From Ophiosphaerella korrae (taxonomy: Eukaryota > Ascomycota > Dothideomycetes > Pleosporales > Phaeosphaeriaceae): a DNA stretch of 10,136 nucleotides. The notes beneath the pieces are model-generated. The model did not search any database. It had not been told where the DNA came from and saw only the letters and a list, made by a program, of their open reading frames with translations. The stretch lies in assembly GCA_028456385.1 (NCBI GenBank), contig JALNQF010000965.1, positions 1 through 10,136 on the forward strand. The letters are read 5' to 3'. The position numbers were made by a program, and so were the translations under genes. Shown here piece by piece: positions 1 to 8,517 of the stretch (positions are counted from its first letter, which is position 1; every line of letters begins with the position of its first letter).

Positions 1-1640
1 GAGTAGCTCTATTATTAAGTATAGTACTCTTAGAGAGTAGGTAAGTATTAAAATCTAGCGTTAAGTAGGCTCTAGGTACTAGCTTAATAAGTTTACCTAA
101 GTTAATAAGTATACCTAGGTTAATAAGTACTACGTTTAGCTAGCCTAGGTAGACTAGGGCCTTTAATTTAACTAACTCTAAGCTAGCTTTAACTAGTTCC
201 TATAAAGAACTAGCCTACTTTTAAGTTACTAAGGTTTTAACTACTATAAAGCGTAGCTTATCTAAATAAGCCTATATTTTTACTTTCCTATTATTATCTA
301 TTTTAAATAGATTACTAGTAAGCGCTACTTATACTTATCTATAATCTTATAGCTTCTAGTAGTAAGCTTAGCTATATAGGTAGTTATATTTTAAGTTAGT
401 ACTTAAGATTAAGCTTAGCTTAGATCCTCTAAACGTTATAAATACGCTAGCTCTTTAATTAGTAGTTTAGAGCTTATACTCCTATAATAGAGCTAAGTAG
501 ATATAACTAATTTGCTCTAGCGAAAGTGCCTTTAAGCTAAGGACTAAGCTCTAGATTACTAATTAGCTTATTATCTAAGCCTAGTCTAGAGCTAGTTTTA
601 GCGTTAACGCCTCTAGGAAATCTTATACTACGAGCTCGCCTATTACCTCTATAATATTATACGCGATTATACGCTAATATAGGCGTAGCTACTTATTATA
701 CTAGAGCTTTAGTAATTATTATCCTTAGCGAGCCTTTTATAGATAGGCTTAGTATTAAGCTTAGATAAGATTACTAGCGCTAGTATTAGATAGGGCTAGT
801 AAGCTCTTTAGCGTTTAGACAAGCTCTTATAACGTAGCTTTATTATTTATAAGTAGAGTTATCTTAGCTATTACTAGATAGCTTAGATTAACTATAGCGT
901 TTACCTAAGCGCTTAGAGCTCTAAGGCGTACTATTCGCGATACCTAGGTATCTTTTATAGCCTAGTATTTCTCTATTATAAGCTTATAGGTAGCTACCTC
1001 TTTTACTATTACTAGGCTCTTTAGTTTAAGTTAAACTAGTTTGTTAGCGTAGATATTAGGGACGTTATTAGCTTCTAGATTAACTAGCTACTAGATACCT
1101 AGCTTAAGAGTATTATAATAGAGTTATATAAACTATACTAGCTATTATAAGTACTTATTAAGTAAAGTAGTACTTTTATTAAGTAGAGTAATCTTACTAT
1201 AAGATATTATAAGTATTTAAGTAATAGATAAGATAATATAGGATAGGATAGGAGTATACTAAGCTTGTAATCTCTTGCTATAGTATATAGGATAGAACTA
1301 TTAAGTAATTTTTAGCGCTAGGCTTATAACTATTACAAGATATAAGCTTAGAAATAAGTAAAAGATAATTATTAATTAAAGAGCTATCTAAGCTAAGCTA
1401 CTTATATATAGTAGAGTAGCTTAAATAGCTTATATAGCTTACTTACTACTATAGGCTTACTTAAATTATATAGAGTAAAGCTCTAACTTACAATATAAAG
1501 GCCTTAAATAATAAGAAGTCTATTAAATAGTCTACTCTTCTAGAATCTAAGCTAGACTTTAAGGATATAGTAAGGGCTACTCTAGCTCCTACTATATTAG
1601 GCGTGTCTAGTAACTCTCTACCTATTACTAGTAGCGTAGG
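1..1640. other. RIP-mutated AT-rich DNA without recognisable gene
   Basis: I cannot assign any gene here. CpA and TpG are nearly absent and TpA, CTAG and AGCT-type words dominate, as in the rest of the window. Roughly positions 520-1100 are richer in G+C (single lines reach about 40 percent, against about 25 percent in the retroelement) and keep many CpG sites. A minus-strand frame across about 450-900 can be read with only TAG/TAA stops, but its translation, rich in Leu, Ala and Ser, matches no family I know. The segment 1100-1640 may contain the 3' untranslated part and the 3' LTR of the gypsy element to its right, because the chromodomain frame runs out at about 1640. I could not prove an LTR. 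A 12-bp perfect palindrome lies at 1147-1158 and a short GGATA tandem run at 1241-1253. Confidence 0.6.
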
Positions 1641-1684
1641 TCTTCTCTATTTACTACTAAGTAGTCTAGAGGATTTTAATTTTA

Positions 1685-1875
1685 GAACTCCTCTAATTTC
1701 TTAAAGTAATTAAGATTATCTTCTAGCTCCTATATATCTTTTTATAGTTATCCTTTCTTATTTATATATATCTATTTTACTAGGTAGTAATTCTTTCTAT
1801 TATAGAATTAGTACTATAAGATTTTCTTAACTTTTTATTCTTCTTATTCTCTATACGTGTCTACTTTACATACTA
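1685..1875 (-). pseudogene. C-terminal chromodomain of chromovirus integrase
   Basis: The minus strand reads a VDTY block at about 1864, then a K-V-K-K-I-L block, then YYLVK-stop at about 1789-1772, then a polar block and NLNYFKKLEEF at about 1720-1688. This matches the chromodomain layout E-V-E-x-I-L ... Y-L-V-K-W-x-G-Y ... W-E-x-x-x-N-L. The stop after YLVK is TAG, exactly where the invariant Trp (TGG) stands in the family. The chromodomain of such elements binds methylated histone H3 and steers integration into heterochromatin. Its presence fits the setting: a nest of silent, RIP-mutated repeats. It shares the 1 modulo 3 frame with the integrase. Confidence 0.85.
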
Positions 1876-2199
1876 GTAGTTCTACCTCTTATAGTACTTT
1901 TTCTAGTAGTACTACGTAGAATATTAAGTATATCCTTATTTTATCTAGTCGTCTTAATTTAAATATAACTCGTATAACTCTTTTTTCTACTTTGTATAGT
2001 CTTATCTTAATATAATCTAGTTTTAAACTTAATTATTTACTCTTAATATTTCTTTATACTAACTATACTTTTTCTTTCTCTTTAAATTTAGGTCCCTCTT
2101 AGTATTTCTTGTTGTAGTATTTTACTATTTAATTCTATAGGAATTCTATATCTTTTTATAGCTAATTATATATATCTTTAAGTCTATTAGTAAAGATTT

Positions 2200-3000
2200 C
2201 TCCTCTTAACAACTAAGATACTTTAAATTTTAGTATCTAGCATATATTAGGATTAAATCTATAGTTTATAAAAAAAGATATTACTTCTATTACTATATTC
2301 TTTACGCTATTATATACTAACTATACTATAAGTAGTAGCTATACCTAATTATTCTAGTTGTAGTTAAGGTAGTATCTTAAGTACTACTCTACTATTTAGT
2401 TTATAAATTCTAAGTATCTATCTATTTATAGGTAGTATACTATAGACCTTATATATTTAATTCCTAAAAATACTATTATTATTCTCTATAGTTTTAATAT
2501 AAATCTTATATCCTATTCTATAATAATTTTATTTAGAATACTATATTAGCTAACTATAGTTCTAAGAACTTAGTATATTATAACTTCTATCTTACTTTTT
2601 TCTCTATATATTCTAAAGTATAAGTACTTTATTAGTATATCTACTATTATTAGGATTCTATTATATTTAACTCCTAATATTAAGTCTTTTAACTTAGGTA
2701 GCTTTATAATAAAATCTATTATAATATCTTTTTAGAGTTATTTTAGTACTTTAACTTACTATAGTATCTTATATAGTACGTATCTACTATACTTATTTTT
2801 ATAATATTCTATATAGTCTTATAGTACTTCTATTATTAGTTATCTTACTTTTAAGATATAGTAATCCTATAAGAGTTTACCTAGTATTTTATTAATACCT
2901 TAGTATTTATATTTTATATAGTTTATAAAATTGTTATATAAACTCTTTTTATATTTTACTTATAATATATATTCTTCTATAAGCTCTAAGAAGTCTTTCT
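2200..3000 (-). pseudogene. Integrase (zinc-binding plus DDE core) of gypsy pol
   Basis: The N-terminal zinc-binding part is faint at about 2990-2760: stop-GINKILGKLL-stop-DYY fits G-H-x-G-I-x-K-T-L-x-x-L-R-x-x-Y-x-W. The core is clear. IIIDFIIKLPKLKD (about 2725-2684) carries the first catalytic Asp (codon 2716-2714). RILIIVDILIKYLYF follows at about 2659-2615, the family's S-I-L-V-V-V-D-R-L-T-K-Y-x-x-F. At 2518-2510 the frame reads Glu-stop-Asp where the family has S/T-D-R-D/G, so the second catalytic position looks changed. A LEFIN-stop-IVE block matches the region with the catalytic Glu. Integrase would have inserted the cDNA into the genome. The frame is 1 modulo 3, changed from the RNase H frame between about 2990 and 2890. 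Confidence 0.9.
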
Positions 3001-3179
3001 TAGATATTAAGTTTTTCTATTTCTTTAGAAGCTTTTTTTATTTCTTTCTAAATCTATTTATTTAGCTTACTACTCTTTTTCTTAAGTGTTATAGCAATCC
3101 TAGAAGTATTTAGGACTTAATACCTATCTTTATTCTTAACTAAAACTATACTAGTAGTATTTACTTCTTCTTATAAATC

Positions 3180-3925
3180 TAGTCTTTTACTTAGAGTATC
3201 TATAAATTAATTATCTTTGCCCTTTGTATATATAATCTTAAGACTAAATATTAATAAGTATTCTTACTATATTATATAGTGTTGTAATAAGTCTTTATTT
3301 ATTATAAATATTATAAGGTTTTTATAGTCTATATAGACTTTTATTTAATATTTTACTTCTTATAAGTATACTTTCTACTACTTAAATACTTTATAGATTA
3401 CTAGTATTTCTTTGTTATAAATAAGGGAGTTTAGCTCTACTAGCTTTATCTTCTTAGAGAAGTATTTAACTAAGTGTTCTTACTTTATAACCTAGTCTTC
3501 TTGTATTAGTACTATTCTATAGACTAAGTTTAATATATCTATTTTTACTATTACTAGTAAATCTAGGTTATATATTCTAATAACTAGGTCTTCTATAAAC
3601 TTTTAATTTATCTACTTAAATACCTTTTTATATTCCTAAGTCTATTTAAATAGTATATCTTTCTTTATAAGTTTTATTAGTAGTTCTATTATTTTAGACT
3701 ATCTTACTATTAACTTTCTAAAAAAGTTATCTAGTCCCTAAAACTATTATACTTCTTATAGGTTCTTTAGTATTAGCTATTTCTAGATTACCTTAATTTT
3801 ATTAGGGTTAATCCTTATTTTTCTTAGTTTAATAATAATTCTAAGTAAGTCTATTTCTTTTAGATCGAACCCGTATATCTTTATTTTAAACAACAATTTA
3901 TTCTCTACTAATTTTTCTAGTACTT
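3180..3925 (-). pseudogene. RT thumb/connection and RNase H domain of gypsy pol
   Basis: After the YLDK box the frame reads KEIDLLRIIIKLRKIRINPNK (about 3857-3798), the family's K-x-V/I-x-F-L-G-x-x-I-x-x-x-G-I-x-x-x-P-x-K segment. Next comes an FFRKLI-like block matching N-F-Y-R-R-F-I. RNase H follows: a KIDILNL block at about 3553-3533 sits where the family has E-T-D-A-S. Then come KYFSKKIKLVELNSLIYNKEILVI (broken into VKYFSKK and YNKEILVI; the family has the same SRKL...YxxxDKELLA layout) and a DYKNL-like block. The domain closes with KIIYTKGKDN-stop-FIDTLSKR at about 3236-3180, which matches the family's Y-x-x-G-x-x-N-x-x-A-D-A-L-S-R. RNase H would have removed the RNA strand during reverse transcription. 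The frame is 2 modulo 3 throughout. Confidence 0.92.
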
Positions 3926-3929
3926 TGTA

Positions 3930-4330
3930 TATATAATATACGTTTTCTTCCTCTATTTCTAAAAATATAAGGATTTTATCTAGGTATATAAATATAAATA
4001 CGTCTAGGTACTCTCTTAAGACTATATTAATTCTTTCTTAAAATACTACTAGTATATTTATTAGTGTAAAGAGTATAACAATATATTTAAATAGTTTATA
4101 TTACGTTTAAAACGCTGTTTTCTATTTATTACTTTTTTTAATTCTAATCTAATAGTAGGTATTCTAGATATCTAACTTTGTAAAGATTTAAGCCTTTTAT
4201 AGCCTATCTTGTATCTTGTATATACGTAGTAAAGGGTATTAGTTTTCATCTATAATTGCGTTTATCTTTCTAAAGTCTATATAGGGTCTCTTATTACTTA
4301 TTTCTTTTTTATCTCTAAAGATAAGTCTCT
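3930..4330 (-). pseudogene. Reverse transcriptase domain of gypsy pol
   Basis: The minus strand reads RPYIDFRKINAI at about 4289-4254, matching the gypsy RT box R-P-x-x-D-Y/F-R-x-L-N. It continues to a YPL (family YPLP). At about 4184-4160 it reads FTKLDI, the box with the first catalytic Asp (codon 4172-4170, intact). The catalytic YxDD box reads FIFIYLDKILIF at 3998-3963, so the second Asp of LDD is Lys here. The distance of 64 codons between the two boxes is normal. The enzyme would have copied element RNA into DNA inside the particle. The Asp-to-Lys change is not explained by a single RIP transition, although an ancestral Glu codon would be. Confidence 0.93.
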
Positions 4331-4579
4331 ATACTACTAAAGATTAAGATTTTTATATCTATCTTTTCTTTATTACGTTTTTAATAAATACTTGTTTAAT
4401 CTTTAATTCTTCTCCTATTTTTAAATAGACTAGGCTCTAGCTTATATTCTTTTCTTTTTCTAAGTTTATTGCTAAATCCTATAGCTAATGTTCTAGGAGG
4501 TAATTGTTAGGTTTAGTAAGTTGTTTTTTATTTTTCTTATATTTATCTAGGAATTCTCCTTTATATTTAACTATGTTAG

Positions 4580-4960
4580 CTTTTAATATATCTTTCTTAG
4601 GGTAGCTAATTTTCTTTGTTCTCTAATTAATCCTTAGGTTAGTTATCTATAACTATAGTATACCTAATATTACATCTTACTTATTATTAATTGTTATTAT
4701 ATCTATAACTATATTTTTAATCTTTAACCTTTCTAGTTTTAGTATAGAGAGTACTATTTCGAACCTTATAGGTTCTTAGAATAGTTTACTTTTAATTATA
4801 CTAAGTTATTAAAGGTATATTTTTATTATATAATATATTCCTTATTCTTCTATAAACTTCTTAGATATAAAGTTCTTTATAGCTCTACTATTAATTATAT
4901 CTTATACTTTCTTTCTTTAGTATATACTTTATTATATAATATATAAGCCTATTATACTTT
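4580..4960 (-). pseudogene. Retroviral-type aspartic protease of pol, active site mutated
   Basis: This is the protease that would cut the Gag-Pol polyprotein. On the minus strand at about 4898-4845 the sequence reads INSRAIKNFISKKFIEE, followed by a stop and Gly. Gypsy proteases have the active site (I/L)-D-S-G-A-T-x-N-F-I at this place. Here Asp is Asn (GAT/GAC to AAT), Gly is Arg (GGA to AGA) and Thr is Ile, all changes that RIP-type transitions can give. The NSRA codons occupy 4892-4881. Further on, DVILGI (about 4668-4651) fits the conserved D-x-I-L-G-x-x-W-L of the second half of the protease. The catalytic Asp is lost, so the domain would be inactive even without the stops. Confidence 0.85.
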
Positions 4961-6090
4961 CTAGTCTTTTGTATTTAGGTTATTCTTCGAATTATCTATT
5001 TCTCTAAGGCTATTACTCTACCTTGTATTTATAGTTCTAGAGTTTTAGATATTTATTATAGGTATATTTATACTATAGTTTTCTCTAAATATATTCTTTA
5101 GATAGTTTTAGACCTAGTCTAATTGCTATATATACTTTGTTAGGTATTTTAATTATTTTTTAACTTTAAATATCTTTTCTTAAAATTACTTTTATATAAT
5201 TGTATTCTTTTCTTTATACTAGTTATATATATTTACGTACTTTTAGTTCTCTATAAGTATAGTAATTTGTATTTATATATAATATCTATAATATTTTAAA
5301 ATGTACTAGATATTCTAAGTCTATTTACTTATTGTCTTTTACTTAGTACTTATCTATACTAGGCCTTGTTATTACTAAGACGTAGTATAATATTAGTATT
5401 CCTAGTATATAGGCTTTATTAATCTATTACGTCTTTTTTATAAGGTACTACTACTTACTTTATATAAGTATTCTTCCTACTATAATAGTATATTACTCTA
5501 TCTATTTTTTAAATATTATAAACTTTTTTACTTTAGGATAGCGTTCTTTCTAGTCTTTATACGCTTCCTCTATACTTATAACTAGTAAGTATTTTTAAAT
5601 AAACTACTATTCTTTATTTTATTCTTCTATATCTATTATTATATAGCTATTATAACTATATATATTTAATTAGGTATACTCTATACCTCTTATATTAACT
5701 TATCTCTTATCTCTTTATAGTTCTTTAGAAGTAACTATAGTAGTCTCTTTATCTTTTACTAGTCTTTTAGCGTAGATTAATAGAGTCTAGGGCTTCTCTC
5801 CCTCTAAATCTTCTATTAGTAGGCCTATTATACGTATTATTTCTTTAAGCTATACTTAAGTTCTCTTTTCTTTTATTACTACTACTTTATTCTTCTATAA
5901 GAACTATCTTACTCTTTACTTACTAGATAAATATATATAGTAGTTATTATTATAATAAAAGGTCTAATAGAGTATTATATACTATATTTCTCTAGTTACT
6001 ACTACTTTTTCTTAGGGTTTAGCCTATACTTTAGGTACTTCCTTCTTTTTCTTAGTTATTTTTTACTAGGCTTCTTTATTTTTTTTAGGG
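4960..6090 (-). pseudogene. Gag-Pol linker, open apart from RIP stops
   Basis: Between the zinc knuckles and the protease lie about 375 codons that keep the frame of both neighbours (checked at 5804 and 5555, both 2 modulo 3). I do not recognise a domain. Readable islands include EDLEGEKP at about 5813-5790 and a charged stretch reading AYKD-stop-KERYPKVKKF at about 5564-5514. Stops are again TAG or TAA. It could be an extended protease N-terminus or a variable linker; such regions differ widely between gypsy families. The absence of a net frame change over 1.1 kb suggests that few indels were fixed before or after RIP. Confidence 0.6.
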
Positions 6091-6097
6091 TCTTTAC

Positions 6098-6213
6098 TTT
6101 TATAGTCCTTTATAAAGTATCCTAACTTCCTATATTTATAGTATACTATATCCTTTTTCTATTTTAACTAATAGTCTTTCGCGTAGTAGCTTTTCTTACT
6201 ATAATTAAAGTAT
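6098..6213 (-). pseudogene. Two CCHC zinc knuckles of Gag nucleocapsid, RIP-destroyed
   Basis: The minus strand reads FIYFNYSKKSYYAKDY at 6213-6171 and, shortly after, VYYKYRKLGYFIKDYKSK (about 6146-6096). Each fits the nucleocapsid zinc knuckle C-x2-C-x4-H-x4-C once every Cys (TGC/TGT) and His (CAC/CAT) is seen as Tyr (TAC/TAT). The spacing is exact in both copies: Y-x2-Y-x4-Y-x4-Y. RIP has therefore removed all eight zinc ligands while leaving the Lys- and Gly-rich background readable. In the living element these knuckles would have bound the retroelement RNA during packaging. The frame is the same as for protease and reverse transcriptase downstream, so gag and pol may have been one polyprotein here. 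Confidence 0.88.
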
Positions 6214-6228
6214 ATAAAGTCTTTATTC

Positions 6229-6238
6229 TTTTTTTTTT
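6229..6238 (-). other. Homopolymer (10 T; 10 A on coding strand) where gag frame changes
   Basis: Upstream on the minus strand, gag reads in frame 0 up to about 6240 (for example RGDP at about 6276-6265, then a Lys-rich end). Downstream, the zinc knuckles read in frame 2. The only low-complexity site between is this A run on the coding strand. A slip or indel in the run explains the change. A programmed frameshift is less likely, because it would split Gag from its own nucleocapsid, but it cannot be excluded. Confidence 0.6.
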
Positions 6239-6239
6239 C

Positions 6240-7140
6240 TATCCTTATTAGTATTAAGGATTATAGGATCCCCCCTTTTGTAATTATTAGATTACTCCTA
6301 ATACTTATTTATCTCCTACTCTTAGAAGTTATTATATACTTATATTGCCTCTCTCTTTAGAGCTTCTAATGTCCTTAGTTTTTCTATCTAAATTAGTTTA
6401 TATTCGATTACCTTACTTAGTCTTTATTTAAACTTTACTATTAGGGATAGCTTATTCTATTTTATATTCTAAGATAATTATTTAAACTATAATATTTACT
6501 CTAGGACACTTTTATATTATTTAAGTCTTTTAAGCTTTTCTTCTATTTATTATATAATATTAGAATTACTAAATACTACTTTTATTTATTATATAAAGTA
6601 TTTATAACTTTTAAAGATAGCTATTATCTTATCTTTCTTTATTTCTAGGGCTTATAGTATATAGTCTATCTAATAGGGTTTAAACTATCTTATTCTATTT
6701 TCTTTAAAGTATAATCTTATATATACTACTTTCTTTTCTTTTATATTAAAGTAAGTTACTTATACGTCTATCTAGAGTTATATAAAGGCTAAGAAGAGCT
6801 TTAGATTTTTTTATATTCTATTAAATTTCTCTACTATAGGTATCTTAGGTAGTTTCTTTATTGTACTTATCTCTAGTTTTTTAGTAATTTATTCTATCTA
6901 GTTTTAGCTTACTATAATAGCCTTAATCTAAGCTTTGTTTTAGTTAACATAATCTTGTATTTCTTTATTCTACATCTCTAAGGTATTAATTATTAGTTGT
7001 ATATCCTCTTTTTTAGTAATTAGGTTGTTTAAGTATATTTTAACTACTACCTAGTTAGTTCTATCTAACTTGTAACTACTTAGAGGTGCTTTACCTCTTT
7101 TTTTAGTTAAACTTTCTACTATTATATTAGCTTAGACTAT
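6240..7140 (-). pseudogene. Gypsy gag (capsid-like) remnant
   Basis: This is the structural Gag part that would have formed the cytoplasmic virus-like particle. From about 7060 to 6860 the minus strand reads as a polar, coiled-coil-like stretch (for example KKEDIQLIINTLEMQNKEI, where the Q of EMQ is now a stop). From about 6835 to 6345 comes a segment like the retrotransposon gag family: a KNLKLFLAFI block, then EEKLKRLK, then a block ending in EALKREAI. The family has the pattern G-x-R-x-K-L-x-x-F-L. Stops fall where Gln or Trp is expected. The likely start Met cannot be told, because RIP turns ATG into ATA; a candidate lies near 7110. The frame is 0 modulo 3. It meets the zinc-knuckle frame only through a frame change at a 10-T run (6229-6238). 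Confidence 0.82.
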
Positions 7141-7159
7141 ACGCTGCTTATACTTTACT

Positions 7160-7680
7160 TCTCCTAATAACTAAATTAGTAAGGTGTAATAGAGTTACCT
7201 ATTATTAACTACAAGTAACTACTATAGAGTATTAGTAGATTAGAAGTTAATAGTAAAAGTTTATATTATAATTAACTAATAAGCTATAAATAATAGTAGA
7301 TTCTTATAATATTAAATATTATTACTCTTAGTTAGAGATTTAATTACTAATACTATCCTAATAATATATATCGCTACTAACTATATACTTTTACTAATCT
7401 ATTAATCTATTACTTATATTTAGTCTACGTAATAATAGATTATAGATTACTAATCTATTAATCTATAATATAATATCGTCTATATAGTCTATAGATTATA
7501 GATTATATTACGTATTTCTATTATAGTTTATTTTCTACTCTAGGTTATTACTCTACTTATCTTACGATTTATTATTATTTAAGTTAGGACTAATTAGTTC
7601 TATCTCGATTTCTCTTATTACGTCTATAATATTAATAAAGTAAGATAAATCCTAAAAAGATTTATAAGCTTATAAAGGTA
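7160..7680. other. Non-coding AT-rich spacer between two head-to-head retroelements
   Basis: No gene is visible. This stretch separates the start of the minus-strand gag (near 7140) from the plus-strand gag-like frame (from about 7700). It should contain the 5' LTRs or leaders of one or both elements, but no LTR pair could be matched inside the window. It has very low G+C and no clear purine bias, in contrast to both flanking coding remnants. It carries the 56-bp tandem duplication listed separately. Confidence 0.55.
7391..7505. repeat. Imperfect 56-bp tandem duplication with inverted ATAGATT/AATCTAT words
   Basis: The 20 bases at 7391-7410 recur exactly at 7447-7466, and the 15 bases at 7435-7449 recur exactly at 7491-7505. 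Both distances are 56 bp, so the block is two copies of a 56-bp unit whose middle 24 bases have diverged. Within it the heptamer ATAGATT (7435, 7442, 7491, 7498) faces its complement AATCTAT (7396, 7404, 7452, 7460). This makes a near-palindrome centred on 7450 that could fold into a hairpin. It may be an LTR or leader repeat, or a small satellite. Confidence 0.8.
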
Positions 7681-8069
7681 TTTATATATCTAAAGAGTAT
7701 ATATAATCCTAAGTAGCTCTAAGAGTATAGTAAAGTATTATAAAGAAAGGAATAGTAAAAAGAGAGTAAGTAGTTACTAAAGAAATGTAAGTACTAAGGG
7801 CTTATAAGAAGGAGCTACTAAGAAAAGAAAAGAGGAGAAGAAGTAGTAGAGTAAATAATAAGCTCTTAGGTTATAGGATATAATTTATAAAAGAGTAAAT
7901 AATATTTAAAATTAATTAAACTAATAAAGTTTAAGTTCTCCTAAAACTAATAAGCTCTTAGGCCCTAGATCTATAATAGATATATAATACAATAATATAT
8001 AGTAATAAATATATAACTTAAACTTATAACTTTTAGATTTAAGAGTAATAACTTACGTACTATTATAAA

Positions 8070-8247
8070 AGGAATAGGAATAAGTAGAAATAGGTAAGAA
8101 TAGGTATAGGAATAAGAATAGGTATAGAAATAAGAATAGGAATAAATAGGGACGTATAAGAATAGGTAGGTATAGAAATAGGATTAAGAATAAGTATAAG
8201 TATAAAAATAGGTATAGGTAAAAGTATAAATATAAAAATAGGAATAT
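8070..8247 (+). repeat. Degenerate hexanucleotide repeat, formerly Gln-alternating coding repeat
   Basis: About 178 bases are built from hexamers such as GGAATA, GGTATA and AGAATA in loose tandem. In the frame starting at 8095, nearly every second codon is TAA or TAG and the codons between are GAA, GTA or AAA. If the stops are RIP-mutated CAA and CAG, the stretch once encoded a Gln-x-Gln-x repeat with x being Glu, Val or Lys. That makes it a low-complexity N-terminal part of the gag-like protein. The repeat slips phase once near 8090. Without RIP the array would simply look like a glutamine-rich microsatellite. Confidence 0.75.
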
Positions 8248-8508
8248 GCTATAAAAATATAGTACCTAAGACCTAAGAAGTTAGTAGTATAACTAGCTAA
8301 AAACAAAGAAGCTAATTAATAGGAAATATTAGAAAAGCTCTTAATAAGCTCTTAGGCACCTAGTAAATAGCTAGTAAAAGTATAGATAACTAATAGAATA
8401 TTAAAACAAAAAATAACTATTAAGAGAATACTAAAAATAAAAAGAATAACAAGTAGTATAGTAAAAGAAGTAGCTAGTAGTAGTAAATAGTATACTATAA
8501 TTTTAGAT

Positions 8509-8517
8509 AAAAAAAAA
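8509..8517 (+). other. Nine-A run where the second gag-like frame shifts
   Basis: Upstream, the Gln-repeat frame is 1 modulo 3 and stays readable to this run (reading ...DKKKY). Downstream, the readable gag-like frame is 0 modulo 3. A one-base length change in the A run joins them. It is the second homopolymer in the window that coincides with a frame change in a retroelement remnant. Confidence 0.55.

Larger units (their letters stand above)
1640..7160 (-). mobile_element. Degenerate Ty3/gypsy chromovirus LTR retrotransposon, internal region
   Basis: Read on the minus strand, this block contains the complete gypsy order: gag, zinc knuckles, protease, reverse transcriptase, RNase H, integrase, chromodomain. 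The order RT-RNase H-integrase separates Ty3/gypsy from Ty1/copia, and the terminal chromodomain places it with the chromoviruses that are common in fungi. The frame (codon first base at positions equal to 2 modulo 3) is kept from about 6225 to about 2950, then changes to 1 modulo 3 up to the end. The gag part above 6240 is in frame 0. Dozens of TAG and TAA codons interrupt it, mostly where Trp, Gln or Arg is expected, which fits C-to-T and G-to-A RIP mutation. It cannot encode protein now. The internal length of about 5.5 kb is normal for the family. Flanking LTRs were not identified, so the true ends are uncertain. Confidence 0.93.

Noticed and set aside
450..900. Minus-strand frame with only TAG/TAA stops as a degenerate gene
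   Set aside because: TGA is absent everywhere in RIP-mutated DNA, so the absence of TGA is no evidence. The translation shows no family motif.
1114..1126. A 13-base near-match to 7185-7197 (TATAATAGAGTTA versus TGTAATAGAGTTA) as paired LTR ends
   Set aside because: The match stops at once on the right, and the rest of the two regions does not align even if transitions are allowed. A short AT-rich match is likely by chance.
1266..1337. TGTAAT ... ATTACA enclosing 72 bases as a miniature LTR or MITE
   Set aside because: The inverted repeat is only six bases, the body is too short for an LTR, and no second copy is present.
7735..7935. C-terminal basic tail of a pogo-type transposase on the plus strand
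   Set aside because: Only a Lys/Arg/Glu-rich composition is visible; no catalytic motif or terminal repeat supports it.
8070..8247. CRISPR array or telomere-like repeat
   Set aside because: There are no spacers and no constant repeat unit; hexamers vary and fit a degenerate coding repeat better.
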